Of a stretch of 37,188 nucleotides of DNA, positions 19,618-27,558 are shown in pieces. Location of the stretch: contig JAHWKW010000008.1 in assembly GCA_019347675.1 (NCBI GenBank), forward strand, positions 113,590 through 150,777. Reading direction: 5' to 3'. The notes beneath the pieces are model-generated. The model was not told the DNA's origin. It ran no database searches and was given only the letters and a program-made list of their open reading frames with translations. The stretch comes from Actinomycetota bacterium (GTDB lineage Bacteria; Actinomycetota; Nitriliruptoria; Nitriliruptorales; JAHWKO01). Every line of letters begins with the position of its first letter. Position 1 is the stretch's first letter. Position numbers and translations under genes: made by a program.

Positions 19618-20283
19618 TCAGATCTCCAGCAGCTTCTCGCGGACCGCGTAGACCACGGCCTCCATCCGCGAGTGCAGGTGCAGCTTCTCGAGGATGTTGC
19701 GCACGTGGTTCTTGACCGTGTTCTCGGAGATGAACAGGGCCTTGGCGATCTGGCGGTTGTTCATGCCCTGCGCGACGTGCTGGAGGACCTCCATCTCGCG
19801 CGGCGTGAGCCGCGGTGCGGGGACCTGCTCCTTGTCCTCCTCCTTCTTCACCATCGCAGCGAACTCGTCGAGGAGCTTGGAAGCCATCGACGGACTGATC
19901 AGCGACTGCCCACCGTGGACGGAGCGGACCGCGTCGCCCACCTCGTCGATCGAGATCTCCTTGAGCAGGTACCCGTTCGCGCCGGCCTTGATGGCCTCGT
20001 ACAGGTCGTCCTCCTCGTCGCTGATCGTCAACATGAGGATCTTGGTGTGCGGCAACTCCTCTTTGATCTGCGCGGTCGCGTCGATGCCCGACACCTCGGG
20101 CATGCGCACGTCCATCACCACGACGTCGGGGACGGTCTCGGACGTCAACGCGACCGCGTCGGCCCCGTCGCCCGCCTCCCCGACGACCTCGATGTCCTCC
20201 TCGTCTTCCAGCACCATCCGCAGGCCCCGGCGGAACAGCTCGTGATCGTCGGCGATGAGGACGCGGATGCGCTCGTCGGGCAC
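19618..20283 (-). CDS. NarL/FixJ-family response regulator (orphan)
   Basis: The 221-residue protein has a receiver domain (about 5-125) with acidic residues Asp12/Asp13, phosphoacceptor Asp58 in VVVMDVRMPE, a Thr in MLTIS and Lys in GYLLKE. The linker is followed by a LuxR-type helix-turn-helix (about 155-215) with LTPREMEVLQHVAQGMNNRQIAKALFISENTVKNHVRNILEKL. No histidine kinase gene is adjacent; the nearest, the PdtaS-like kinase, is 10 kb away and usually pairs with ANTAR regulators. GTG 20283 has GGAGG close upstream. It is 63 bases after the comF-like gene, possibly in the same transcript. Confidence 0.9.
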   Translation of the reverse strand: MPDERIRVLIADDHELFRRGLRMVLEDEEDIEVVGEAGDGADAVALTSETVPDVVVMDVRMPEVSGIDATAQIKEELPHTKILMLTISDEEDDLYEAIKAGANGYLLKEISIDEVGDAVRSVHGGQSLISPSMASKLLDEFAAMVKKEEDKEQVPAPRLTPREMEVLQHVAQGMNNRQIAKALFISENTVKNHVRNILEKLHLHSRMEAVVYAVREKLLEI

Positions 20284-20346
20284 GTGTGCCTCCTCGAGAT
20301 CTCGGGGACCGACCGGCGGTCAAGGCCGACCGACCCGTCGCCGAGT

Positions 20347-21078
20347 CTAGCCCAGGCCATGTCCGGGGACCGGCGTGTGCGGTGCCCCTGCCAGCCGACC
20401 GAGCCGGTGGGCGCCAGCCCTGGCCACGACCGCCACCGCCACCTCCGCGGCACCGGCCTCACGTAACGCGGCGGCCACCACGTGCAGCGTCGCGCCGGTG
20501 GTGAGGACGTCGTCGACGACCAGCAGCCGCGCCCCGCCGAGCCGTGCGCAGGCCCTGTAGGTCCCCGCGGACAGCATGCGGCGCGACGCCGTGGGCAAGC
20601 CTGACTGATCCCGGCGCGGTCCGGCAGCCCGCAGCGCGGGGACCAGCGGCCGGTGAACGGCCGCCGCGACGGGTGCGGCCAGCAGCGCCGCGTGGTCGAA
20701 GCCGCGCTGGCGGAGCCGCGACCGATCGGACGGCACCCACGTGACGGCATCGACCGGCGCGGCCAGCGTCCTGCAAACGAGCGCCGCGAGCAGCTCCCCG
20801 AGGCCAGGCCACACCGACCAGACACCCGCCGCCTTCCCGGCCACGATCGCCGCGGCGACCGGCCCGGCGTAGCTGAACGTCGCGTAGGTGGCGACGACCG
20901 GGGCGTGCTCGTCCCAGCAGCGGTGCGGAGAACGGCCGTCGCCACAGCGGGCGCATCGGCGGGGCAGACGGTGGCGGCTGGCCTGTTGAGCGCATGGCGG
21001 GCACCACGGCGGGCCCCCGCGGGCACCGCACGCGACGCAGCGGGCGGGTACGAGCACATCGGCGAGCCGTCGCAGCAC
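20347..21078 (-). CDS. comF: ComF-family phosphoribosyltransferase-like protein
   Basis: The 243-residue protein begins with zinc-ribbon cysteines (Cys14, 17, 26, 29 and Cys42, 45, 54) and continues as a type I phosphoribosyltransferase domain with the family block VTWVPSDRSRLRQRGFDHAALLA and the PRPP loop LLVVDDVLTTGATL. ComF proteins are linked to DNA uptake in competent bacteria; in Actinobacteria the role is unclear. From memory, this gene usually sits beside hpf and secA; here no hpf is seen between comF and secA. The start at GTG 21078 is plausible but not strongly supported. Confidence 0.85.
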   Translation of the reverse strand: MLRRLADVLVPARCVACGARGGPPWCPPCAQQASRHRLPRRCARCGDGRSPHRCWDEHAPVVATYATFSYAGPVAAAIVAGKAAGVWSVWPGLGELLAALVCRTLAAPVDAVTWVPSDRSRLRQRGFDHAALLAAPVAAAVHRPLVPALRAAGPRRDQSGLPTASRRMLSAGTYRACARLGGARLLVVDDVLTTGATLHVVAAALREAGAAEVAVAVVARAGAHRLGRLAGAPHTPVPGHGLG

Positions 21079-21215
21079 GCTGCCCAGGATGCGGGGCTGG
21101 TGGCCGCGACGCTGCTCGTTCCACGCGGCGGCTGTGGACAGCCCTCACCGCGCCCCCACCCGGGGCGTCCGGACCCGTTCGACGCGGACGGCGACGACAC
21201 CGAGCGCGCGCCGGT

Positions 21216-22265
21216 TCACGGGGATGGCTCTGCGAGCCGCCGTTTCAGCGCCTCGATCGCGCGGACCGGTGTGGGGTCCTCACGCCCGAGGTAGGCGAGC
21301 CGGACCGACAGCAGGTCCACGAGCAGCACCCCGGCGGCGAACCGGGTGACCGAGCTGTCACCTTCCATCTGGATGGTGAGGTGTGTGCCGACCCGGTCGC
21401 TCAGCGACCGGCGGATGATCGAGAAGCGTCGCCGCACCTGGGGATGCTCATCAGCGGGGCTGCGCACGTCGACGATCGCGAAGCGGGCGCCGGCGTCGCT
21501 GTTGGCGCCCCACCCCACGATCTCGTTGTGGTCGCGTTCGGGTAGCTCGTGACAGAACGCCGGCCGCTTGGCGTTCTCGTTGACCTGGCACTTGGCACGC
21601 AACGCCACCACCGCAGGCCACCCGCGCGCCCCGTAGAAGACGGGGATGAGACCATCCAGGGCGGCGGCCAGGTCGTCGACGGGGTCGGCCGCGGCCCAAC
21701 GATCCAGGCACGCAACGAGGTGGTCGGGGACGCTGGCGAGCTGGTCGACCATCCCGTCGAGCAGGCCGGCCGCTTCGAGACCGGCCAGCACCGCCACCGT
21801 GAGGCTGGGCATGTTGGCACGGGGCTGACCACCGGCGGGGACGGACACGGTCGGGAAGCCCTCAGAGGCGGCCCGTCGAGCCAGCTCTCCCCCGGCGGTG
21901 ACGGCGTAGCGGGGGGCGCCCACGGCCCCCGCGGCGTCGCACGCGGCGAGGGTCTCCTCGGTCGAGCCCGAGTAGCTCACGGCGACCACGAGCGTGTCGG
22001 GCCCGACCCAGCCGGGCAGCTCGTAGCCCTTAACGGGGATGACCGGGACGCGTCCGTGTTCGGCGGCGGCCACGACCGCGACGTCCGCGGCGATCCCCGA
22101 GCCTCCCATGCCGATCAACACGACCGCACGGACGTCGTCGGCTGACACCGGCGGTGGCGGTGCCTGCCGGGCACGCGCGACCGCCTCCGCCCACTGGCGG
22201 GGCGAAGCCTCCACCGTGGCGAGCATCCCGGCGGAGTCGAGGCCGGCTAGCTCGACGCGGCTCAC
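21216..22265 (-). CDS. SIS-domain phosphoglucose/phosphomannose isomerase-like protein
   Basis: The 349-residue protein has two SIS sugar-phosphate-binding halves; the first shows LIGMGGSGIAADV and VAVSYSGSTEETLAA, and the C-terminal half the family signature CHELPERDHNEIVGW. This matches the bifunctional phosphoglucose/phosphomannose isomerase C-terminal family (Rv3256c-like), next to phosphomannomutase in many Actinobacteria, as here. Such enzymes supply mannose-6-phosphate, though activity of the actinobacterial forms is not always proven. GTG 22265 overlaps the preceding stop in GTGA (22262-22265), so translation is coupled to the Trm112-like gene. Confidence 0.85.
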   Translation of the reverse strand: MSRVELAGLDSAGMLATVEASPRQWAEAVARARQAPPPPVSADDVRAVVLIGMGGSGIAADVAVVAAAEHGRVPVIPVKGYELPGWVGPDTLVVAVSYSGSTEETLAACDAAGAVGAPRYAVTAGGELARRAASEGFPTVSVPAGGQPRANMPSLTVAVLAGLEAAGLLDGMVDQLASVPDHLVACLDRWAAADPVDDLAAALDGLIPVFYGARGWPAVVALRAKCQVNENAKRPAFCHELPERDHNEIVGWGANSDAGARFAIVDVRSPADEHPQVRRRFSIIRRSLSDRVGTHLTIQMEGDSSVTRFAAGVLLVDLLSVRLAYLGREDPTPVRAIEALKRRLAEPSP

Positions 22266-22447
22266 GCGCCGGCGCGGCGTGAGGGCTTGGTCGCCTCCTC
22301 GACCAGCATCACGGGGATGCCGTCTCGGACGGGGTACTGCAGGCCGCACTGCTGGCAGATGATCAGGTTGCGCCGTTCCTTGTGCTCCACCTGCCCGTGG
22401 CAGTCGGGGCAGATCAGGATCTGGAGCAGCTGTGGGTCGAGTTGCAC
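22262..22447 (-). CDS. Trm112-like small zinc-ribbon protein
   Basis: The 61-residue protein has four cysteines in two pairs, CPDCHG and CQQCGL, the first after LDPQLLQIL and the second before QYPVRDGIPVML, the pattern of the Trm112/UPF0434 family. Eukaryotic Trm112 activates methyltransferases; the bacterial role is poorly known. GTG 22447 is set by GAGGAGG just upstream. It lies in a manB-Trm112-SIS operon, 26 bases after manB and overlapping the SIS gene by four. Confidence 0.87.
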   Translation of the reverse strand: MQLDPQLLQILICPDCHGQVEHKERRNLIICQQCGLQYPVRDGIPVMLVEEATKPSRRAGA

Positions 22448-22473
22448 GGGGTCCTCCTCGCGTGCGCCGCCGG

Positions 22474-23844
22474 TCAGCCCTGCTCGTCGACGAGTGCGGC
22501 GACCTCGTCGCGGAGTTGCTCCATCGCGTCGGCCGCGGCCGCCTCCACGTTCAACCGCAGCAACGGCTCGGTGTTGCTGGGACGCAGGTTGAACCATCCC
22601 CACTGGCCGGTTGTGTCGACCTCCTCTAGCTGCACCGTGAGGCCGTCCGTCCAATCCAGCTCGCCGCGGGCGCCGAAGACGTCGGCGACCCGCTCCAACG
22701 TGGCGTCCTGGTCGTCGACCTCGAAGTTGATCTCCCCGGATTGGGGGTAGCGGTCGTAGGGTGCCACGACCTCCGACAGGGGCTGGCCGCTCAACGACAC
22801 GGCCTCCAGCAGCAGCAGAGCCGCGACCAACCCTGAGTCCGCCCGGTAGTTGTCCCGGAAGTAGTAATGCCCCGAGTGCTCGCAGCCGTACACGGCCCCC
22901 GTCTCCGCCATGCGGGCCTTGATGAACGAGTGGCCGACACGCGTGCGGACCGCCTTCCCGCCGCCGGCGGTGATCGTCTCGGGGACGACCTTGGAGCAGA
23001 TCAGGTTGTACAGGACCGTGGAGCCGGGCTCCTTCTGCAGAATCCGGTCGGCGACCACGGCGGCGAACAGCGATGGCCGCACCGGTTCGCCCCGCTCGTC
23101 GACGGCGAAAGCGCGGTCGGCGTCGCCGTCAAAGGCGAAGCCGATGTCAGCGCCGTGATCGGTGACCGCGGCGCGTAGATCGGCCAGGTTGCGCACGTCG
23201 GACGGGTCGGCCGGGTGGTTGGGGAAGCTCCCATCCAGCTCGAAGTACATCGGGACGATGTCGAACGGCAGCCCCTCGAACACGGCGGGCGCAACGTGGC
23301 CGGCCATGCCGTTGGCCGCATCGACGACCACCGTCAGCGACGACAGCGCGTCTCGGTCGACGAACGAGCGCACGTGCTCGGCGTAGGCGGCCAGCAGATC
23401 CTGCTCGCGCTCCTGGCCGGGCTCCCCCTGGGGGTCGAGGTCGCCGTCGGCGACGAGGTCGCGGATACGCGCCAGCCCGGTGTCGATCGAGACGGGGACC
23501 GCGCCGGCGCGGCACATCTTGATGCCGTTGTACTTGGCCGGGTTGTGGCTGGCGGTGAACATCGCGCCCGGCTCGTCGAGGTGACCGCTGGCGAAGTACA
23601 GCATGTCGGTCGAGGCGAGGCCCACGTGGACGACGTCCACGCCCTGCGAGGTGGCGCCGTCGGCGAACGCCGCGGCGAGCTCCGGCGACGACGGCCGCAT
23701 GTCGCGGCCGACGACGATCGTGTCCCCGTCCAGGACCCGGGCGGCCGCGGCGCCGATGCGCCGAACCAAGCCGGCATCGAGCTGGTCGGGCACCGTGCCG
23801 CGCACGTCGTAGGCCTTGAAGATCGCGTCGAGGTCGACCGGCAC
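22474..23844 (-). CDS. manB: phosphomannomutase / phosphoglucomutase
   Basis: The 456-residue alpha-D-phosphohexomutase interconverts hexose 6- and 1-phosphates. It has the phosphoserine loop FTASHNPAKYNGIK (Ser99), the metal loop FDGDADRAF, the sugar-binding loop GCEHSGHYYF and the C-terminal phosphate-binding RPSNTEPLLRLNVEA. Full length for the family. With the SIS isomerase it would give mannose-1-phosphate for GDP-mannose, used by envelope glycosyltransferases. GTG 23844 follows GGAGGAGGG. It is the first gene of the operon continuing into the Trm112-like and SIS genes. Confidence 0.92.
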   Translation of the reverse strand: MPVDLDAIFKAYDVRGTVPDQLDAGLVRRIGAAAARVLDGDTIVVGRDMRPSSPELAAAFADGATSQGVDVVHVGLASTDMLYFASGHLDEPGAMFTASHNPAKYNGIKMCRAGAVPVSIDTGLARIRDLVADGDLDPQGEPGQEREQDLLAAYAEHVRSFVDRDALSSLTVVVDAANGMAGHVAPAVFEGLPFDIVPMYFELDGSFPNHPADPSDVRNLADLRAAVTDHGADIGFAFDGDADRAFAVDERGEPVRPSLFAAVVADRILQKEPGSTVLYNLICSKVVPETITAGGGKAVRTRVGHSFIKARMAETGAVYGCEHSGHYYFRDNYRADSGLVAALLLLEAVSLSGQPLSEVVAPYDRYPQSGEINFEVDDQDATLERVADVFGARGELDWTDGLTVQLEEVDTTGQWGWFNLRPSNTEPLLRLNVEAAAADAMEQLRDEVAALVDEQG

Positions 23845-23926
23845 GGTGCCCTCCTCCAGGATGTGTGGACTGTACGCCCCTGGGACCTACTGTACGGCCG
23901 CACCCGACCGCGCGGCCACGGGGGCT

Positions 23927-24256
23927 TCAGCGGGAGCGTCGCTCCACCTCAGGCACCACTGGGGTCGGCGGCTGACCCGGCAGGTGGCGACCGATGTACT
24001 GCGACCGGGTGCGGCCGTCCTCGCGCCAGTACGCGTACCAGTACGGCCCGTGCGGGCACGAGCGGCAACGGTCCTTGCCGCAACGAACGTGCTCCTGGCG
24101 GTAGGTCACCTTCGCGGTCGGCGCGGAGGCGGTCTCGTCGCGCATGACCGGGCCGTCGGCGTGGAGGAGCAGACCGCGCACCAGGATCATCAACCGGCGG
24201 AGGTCGTACTGGTCGAGCCGACGGATCTGTGCCACCAGGTCCCGAGGGAGCGCCAC
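23927..24256 (-). CDS. DUF6788-like protein
   Basis: The 109-residue protein has a helical N-terminal half and a C-terminal motif VRCGKDRCRSCPHGPYWYAYWREDGRTRSQYIG, with Cys-rich CGKxxCxxC and the HGPYWYxYWR core typical of DUF6788-type proteins. The family is of unknown function, widespread and often near mobile or variable DNA. It interrupts the usual manB-DUF3499 neighbourhood and is flanked upstream by tandem repeats, which hints at later insertion. The start GTG 24256 has only a weak ribosome binding site. Confidence 0.72.
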   Translation of the reverse strand: MALPRDLVAQIRRLDQYDLRRLMILVRGLLLHADGPVMRDETASAPTAKVTYRQEHVRCGKDRCRSCPHGPYWYAYWREDGRTRSQYIGRHLPGQPPTPVVPEVERRSR

Positions 24257-24293
24257 GCCCTACCCGCTCGTCGAGTGCGCCGAGTCCGTCCCG

Positions 24294-24299
24294 ATCTTA
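24294..24299 (-). promoter_or_regulatory. -10 box for the DUF6788 gene
   Basis: TAAGAT on the minus strand matches TATAAT at four of six positions and TAnnnT fully. The expected -35 region (TTTCCT, 17 bases upstream) is poor. It would give a leader of about 30 bases. Confidence 0.4.
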
Positions 24300-24339
24300 G
24301 GTAGCGACGCGCACCTAGGAAACAACAGCAGCCACAGTC

Positions 24340-24446
24340 CAGGGTGGACTGGTCAGGTCAGGGGTGGCCTGGCCAGGTGACAGCCAGGGTGGACTGGCCA
24401 GGTCAGGGGTGGCCTGGCCAGGTGACAGCCAGGGTGGACTGGCCAG
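24340..24446. repeat. 45-bp tandem repeat, 2.4 copies
   Basis: Units 24340-24384 and 24385-24429 differ at one base (ggtcag against ggccag); a third partial copy covers 24430-24446. Each unit is itself made of two related halves around the palindrome CTGGCCAG. The array fills most of the 219-bp gap between the DUF6788 and DUF3499 genes; the rest of the gap holds only the -10 box noted separately. Confidence 0.92.
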
Positions 24447-24475
24447 CCAGGGTGCATGGCTGGCCGCGAGCCCTG

Positions 24476-24973
24476 TCACCACGCCCGAGCGCGTGGGAAG
24501 CCGGGCGGGAGATCGGTCGGCGCGGCCCCGCGTCGCTCGTCGACTGGGTCGTGCCGGCTGGTGGCCTGCGCAGCTTCCGAGACCTCGTCGCCCGGTGCGG
24601 CGGCGGGATCGCCGTCCCCGCCGAGCGCGGCGGTGGGGTCGCCGCCCCGGCCGAGCGCGGCAGCCAGCACCTCGACGATGCGCAGGCCACCCAGCGCGGG
24701 GCGCGCGCCGCCAACCGCCCCACCTTCCGCGGGATCCGTGGTGGCGACGGGCGGGACCTCACGGCCGTCGAGGAGCTCCCAGCCACGGGGAGGGCGGCTG
24801 CGATCGGCGTGGTGGATGCACAGGTCGTAGGCCTCGGGTTCGGCTTGGGGCGTCAGCGAGGACAGGACCGCTTTGCGAGCGCCGTAGCTGAAGCGCAGTG
24901 TCGCGGCCGCGGGGGTCGGACAGCCCGGGCGGGCGCAGCCGCGGACCGCGGCCCGCGACAGCGGGCGGACCAC
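24476..24973 (-). CDS. DUF3499 family protein
   Basis: The 165-residue product has the family core from GCARPGC through AAATLRFSYGARKAVLSSLTPQAEPEAYDLCIHHADRSRPPRGWELLD, with paired cysteines (CARPGC and YDLCxxH) suggesting metal binding. Function unknown; the gene is a marker of the manB/whiB2 neighbourhood in Actinobacteria. The C-terminal 100 residues are Gly/Ala/Asp-rich with an internal repeat (GRGGDPTAALGGDGDPAAA). The start is uncertain: GTG 24973 fits the usual family N terminus but has its AGGAGG 14 bases away; GTG 24997 would be leaderless, lying six bases after a TATGGT box; GTG 25015 is the longest frame. Confidence 0.75.
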   Translation of the reverse strand: MVRPLSRAAVRGCARPGCPTPAAATLRFSYGARKAVLSSLTPQAEPEAYDLCIHHADRSRPPRGWELLDGREVPPVATTDPAEGGAVGGARPALGGLRIVEVLAAALGRGGDPTAALGGDGDPAAAPGDEVSEAAQATSRHDPVDERRGAAPTDLPPGFPRARAW

Positions 24974-25003
24974 CTGACGCCGGCGAGCCTCCTGCACGCG
25001 AGC

Positions 25004-25009
25004 ACCATA
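25004..25009 (-). promoter_or_regulatory. -10 box for the DUF3499 gene
   Basis: TATGGT on the minus strand fits TAnnnT and carries an upstream TG-like extension (TGGTT). The predicted transcript would start near 24997, that is at or next to an in-frame GTG, so a leaderless mRNA is possible. Confidence 0.4.
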
Positions 25010-25015
25010 AACCAC

Positions 25016-25406
25016 ATCGGTGTGAGACGCGAGGATGCGGAGCGATGCGGCTGCTGCAACGGTTGGCCCCGACGAGCCCGGACGCCGTCCGGCTGTCGAC
25101 TCCGGTGTCGACTCGGGCCTCTTACCTACACCCTGCGTTACCTAAGCCGATGTTGTCATTACCTGCCGCCCTGCCGCCCTGCCGACCTGCCGACCTGCCG
25201 ACCTGCCGCCCCGCCCGCTTCCCGACCGAGCCGTCGTCGCTCGTGGTGACGTCCGATCGACCAGGCGCCAGCGCAGGCTCACCGACGTTCCGCCCGGCGC
25301 GCACGAGATGCGTCGCAGACGTCACGGGGAGAGAAGAGCCAGCGTGGTGACCGACAGGCGAAGACAGACGCACGCGAACGAAGGAGATGACGAAGGAGAC
25401 AAAGGT
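25016..25406. other. long intergenic region with short repeats, no convincing gene
   Basis: This is most of the 500-bp divergent gap between the DUF3499 gene and the metallopeptidase gene. It holds three TTACCT direct repeats in an AT-richer patch (25122-25127, 25138-25143, 25159-25164), a TTGTCA (25153-25158) without a matching -10, and six 8-bp CCTGCCG(C/A) units (25162-25209). Near its end are two copies of acgaaggaga (25378-25387 and 25390-25399). I see no coding frame with typical codon use, so it is best viewed as regulatory or as a candidate small-RNA locus. Confidence 0.5.
25162..25209. repeat. 8-bp tandem repeat, six copies
   Basis: Six consecutive units of CCTGCCG followed by C or A, in the order C, C, A, A, A, C. 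Confidence 0.85.
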
Positions 25407-25454
25407 GTCGTCCCGAGTGATCTCCGCACTTGGCGGTCAACCTCTCGGGACGAC
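25407..25454 (+). promoter_or_regulatory. strong hairpin with nested stem
   Basis: Positions 25407-25417 (gtcgtcccgag) and 25444-25454 form a perfect 11-bp inverted repeat; the 26-base loop contains a smaller CCGC/GCGG stem (25424-25427 with 25433-25436). It is preceded by two purine-rich ACGAAGGAGA copies and followed by a mixed AT sequence but no T-run. It may terminate or attenuate transcripts from the upstream gap, or be a protein-binding site; it lies 30 bases before the metallopeptidase promoter. Confidence 0.55.
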
Positions 25455-25483
25455 CTCATCATTGTACCGCAGGCGCGCCCGAC

Positions 25484-25511
25484 TGGTCAAGACCTCGGTT
25501 CGCCGTACGCT
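25484..25511 (+). promoter_or_regulatory. promoter giving a leaderless metallopeptidase mRNA
   Basis: TGGTCA (25484-25489) and TACGCT (25506-25511) are 16 bases apart. The -10 is exactly seven bases before ATG 25519, the usual distance to a transcription start, so the mRNA should begin at or next to the start codon. Confidence 0.55.
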
Positions 25512-25518
25512 CACCGCG

Positions 25519-25944
25519 ATGAAGGATCGCCACGCCCGCCACCGTCGCGCCGATGCAGACGGTCGGCGACGACCGCCGGACGGGTTCCGCGCTGCGAGCC
25601 TGCGACGTTTCGAGCGTTTGGTCGACGACGCGCTCACGTCCCTACCCGACGAGTTGCTCCGCCACGTCGAGAACGTGCAGATCGTCGTGGAGGACGTCCC
25701 GCCAGCGGATGTCCTTGGCGACGGCGACGAGGTGCTGCTCGGCCTGTACCAGGGCGTGCCACGCACGCAGCGCGCCGGCGATCCACCGGCGTTGCCCGAC
25801 CGCATCACGCTGTACCGGCGGCCGATCGAAGCGCGGGTCGCCAGCAAGCGGGAACTGGCCGATCTCGTCCGGGAAGTCGTGGTCCACGAGGTCGCCCACC
25901 ATTTCGGGATCGACGACGACCGGCTCGGCGAGCTCGGCTGGTAG
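25519..25944 (+). CDS. zincin-like metallopeptidase (minimal, HExxH)
   Basis: The 141-residue protein belongs to the small zincin-like metallopeptidase family (PF06262, Rv3259-like): LRRFERLVDDALTSLPDELLRHVENVQIVVEDVP at the N-terminal half and the zinc motif HEVAHHFGIDDDRL at the C-terminal end. Substrate unknown. No ribosome binding site precedes ATG 25519, but a TACGCT box seven bases upstream fits leaderless expression. GTG 25405, which has a good AAGGAG, opens the same frame and would add 38 residues, but that extension uses codons rare in neighbouring genes and overlaps a hairpin. The stop codon directly abuts the stop of the converging DUF5719 gene. Confidence 0.8.
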   Translation: MKDRHARHRRADADGRRRPPDGFRAASLRRFERLVDDALTSLPDELLRHVENVQIVVEDVPPADVLGDGDEVLLGLYQGVPRTQRAGDPPALPDRITLYRRPIEARVASKRELADLVREVVVHEVAHHFGIDDDRLGELGW

Positions 25945-27558
25945 TCATCGGGCAGCTCTCGGCTCCGTGGTGTCCGCCGCCCCGTCGACGGGGGAAGCGG
26001 TCGGGGTCGGAACGTCCTGCACGTCGGTGATGGTTTCCGACCGGATGGCCGTGCCCAGCGACGTGCCCAGTCGCTGGGGCAGTCCCGGAGCGAACCGCAC
26101 CGGCGGGACAGGCTGACCACCCGCCCACACCCGGCTGGGAACCCCGGCGCGGGCCAACAGCCGCATCCGTCCCGATCGCTCCACGGAGTGCAGGCCCGCC
26201 ACGACACCACCGCCGTCGGCCTGCACGAAGATCGCGTGTTGGTCGAGATCGTCACCCGCGGCACTGATGTTGATGTCGATCGCGGTCCCTGGGGGGACGG
26301 CAACCTGCCGCCAGTCCTCCGGCGACACGGTGCTGGTCGCAGAGGCGGCGATGATCTCGACGGTCACGGGTTCGGAGGTGGGGTTCACCAGGTGCAGGAC
26401 CTCGTGTCGCCCGCGGAGCGGACCGGTGGAGATCACCCACTGCGGGTCCACGTCAGGCTCGCCGAGCTGGATCGCGAACCCCGTGCGCTCGGGGTCGGGG
26501 TTGGTGATCCGCGTGGCCGCCGACACCACCACCGGGACGCCGTTGGCTGAGGTCACGGTCACGCCGGCCGAGCGGGCGTCTTCGGGGAGCGCTCCACGCA
26601 GGTCGATACGGCGGACCGACTCGCCGGGGACGGTCAACTCCTCCAGCCCCTCCGGTGGCGCCCCGCCATCCGGCGTGTGCACGGTGACCGCCAGGGACGC
26701 GGGGCTCTCGCTGGCGTTGGCCACCCACAGCCACGACTCGGCGTCGCCGGTACGGAACCACGGGATCGTCCAGGTGTCTTGCGGGGCGGGCGCCAGTGGC
26801 GCCAGCGTCAGGCCCTCGACGCCACCGACCGCGGGATCCACGCTCTGCCAGGCCTCGGCCACGACCCGCCCCGCACGCAACCGCACGACAGCGCCGAGGT
26901 CGGCGAGCTCGGGGGCGTGCTCGTTCAACGGGATGGTTTTCACAGTCCGGGCTGGGATCCCGACGTTCTTGAGCCGTTCGGGCCGCTGCACGCCGTCGGG
27001 TGTGAGGAGATCCACCGCCACCGCCGCGTCGACGTCGAAGGGGTTGACCAGGCTGAGGGCCGCCTGCGCCCCGCCGGCGGTGTTCACGCCGGGCAAGTAC
27101 CAGGTCGGGCTCGGCTCGGCCACGCACGGCCCCTCGACCAGACCCGCCGGTTCACCGGCCTGTCCGCGGACCCATACCCGCGTGACCGCCGCGGGCGTGC
27201 GCCACCAGCGTGCCCAGACGCCGGCCTCCGTCCGCTCGGGCGGCAGGCCGTCCACCCGCAGACCTCCGGCGAAAACCTCGGCTTCCGCCCCACGGGAGAT
27301 CTCTCCCCCACCGACGGTGTCGACACGGACGACCGACCCGGTGGCGCTCCCGGGCGGCACGGCGGTGATCACGAACATCCCATTGCCCGTGGCGGTGTCG
27401 CCCGCCGCGCAGTGCCACGTCCCGGACACGGCCGGCCCCGCCGCGGTGGTCGCAGGGGCGTCCGACGCCGCAGGGGTGAGGAGATCGAGCGTGACCCCGG
27501 CGACGATGCCGAGCGCCACCATGGCGAACGCGGTCGGGGTCGAGGTCGGCGCCCTCAC
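25945..27558 (-). CDS. DUF5719 family secreted/membrane protein
   Basis: The 537-residue protein has an N-terminal hydrophobic segment (about residues 10-27, AFAMVALGIVAGVTLDLL) acting as signal or anchor, then several beta-rich repeats with the recurrent pattern of ALSLVNPFDVDAAVAVDLLTPDG, WLWVANASESPASLAVTVHTPDGG and EVLHLVNPTSEPVTVEI. This matches DUF5719, of unknown function, found beside a large family-2 glycosyltransferase in many Actinobacteria. Its GTG start overlaps the glycosyltransferase stop by four bases (27555-27558), so the pair is translationally coupled and probably works together at the cell envelope. Confidence 0.8.
   Translation of the reverse strand: MRAPTSTPTAFAMVALGIVAGVTLDLLTPAASDAPATTAAGPAVSGTWHCAAGDTATGNGMFVITAVPPGSATGSVVRVDTVGGGEISRGAEAEVFAGGLRVDGLPPERTEAGVWARWWRTPAAVTRVWVRGQAGEPAGLVEGPCVAEPSPTWYLPGVNTAGGAQAALSLVNPFDVDAAVAVDLLTPDGVQRPERLKNVGIPARTVKTIPLNEHAPELADLGAVVRLRAGRVVAEAWQSVDPAVGGVEGLTLAPLAPAPQDTWTIPWFRTGDAESWLWVANASESPASLAVTVHTPDGGAPPEGLEELTVPGESVRRIDLRGALPEDARSAGVTVTSANGVPVVVSAATRITNPDPERTGFAIQLGEPDVDPQWVISTGPLRGRHEVLHLVNPTSEPVTVEIIAASATSTVSPEDWRQVAVPPGTAIDINISAAGDDLDQHAIFVQADGGGVVAGLHSVERSGRMRLLARAGVPSRVWAGGQPVPPVRFAPGLPQRLGTSLGTAIRSETITDVQDVPTPTASPVDGAADTTEPRAAR

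Noticed and set aside
25045-25350. Roughly 100-codon plus-strand frame starting MRLLQRL
   Set aside because: Its middle is encoded by the 8-bp repeats, codon use is atypical and no family is recognisable.
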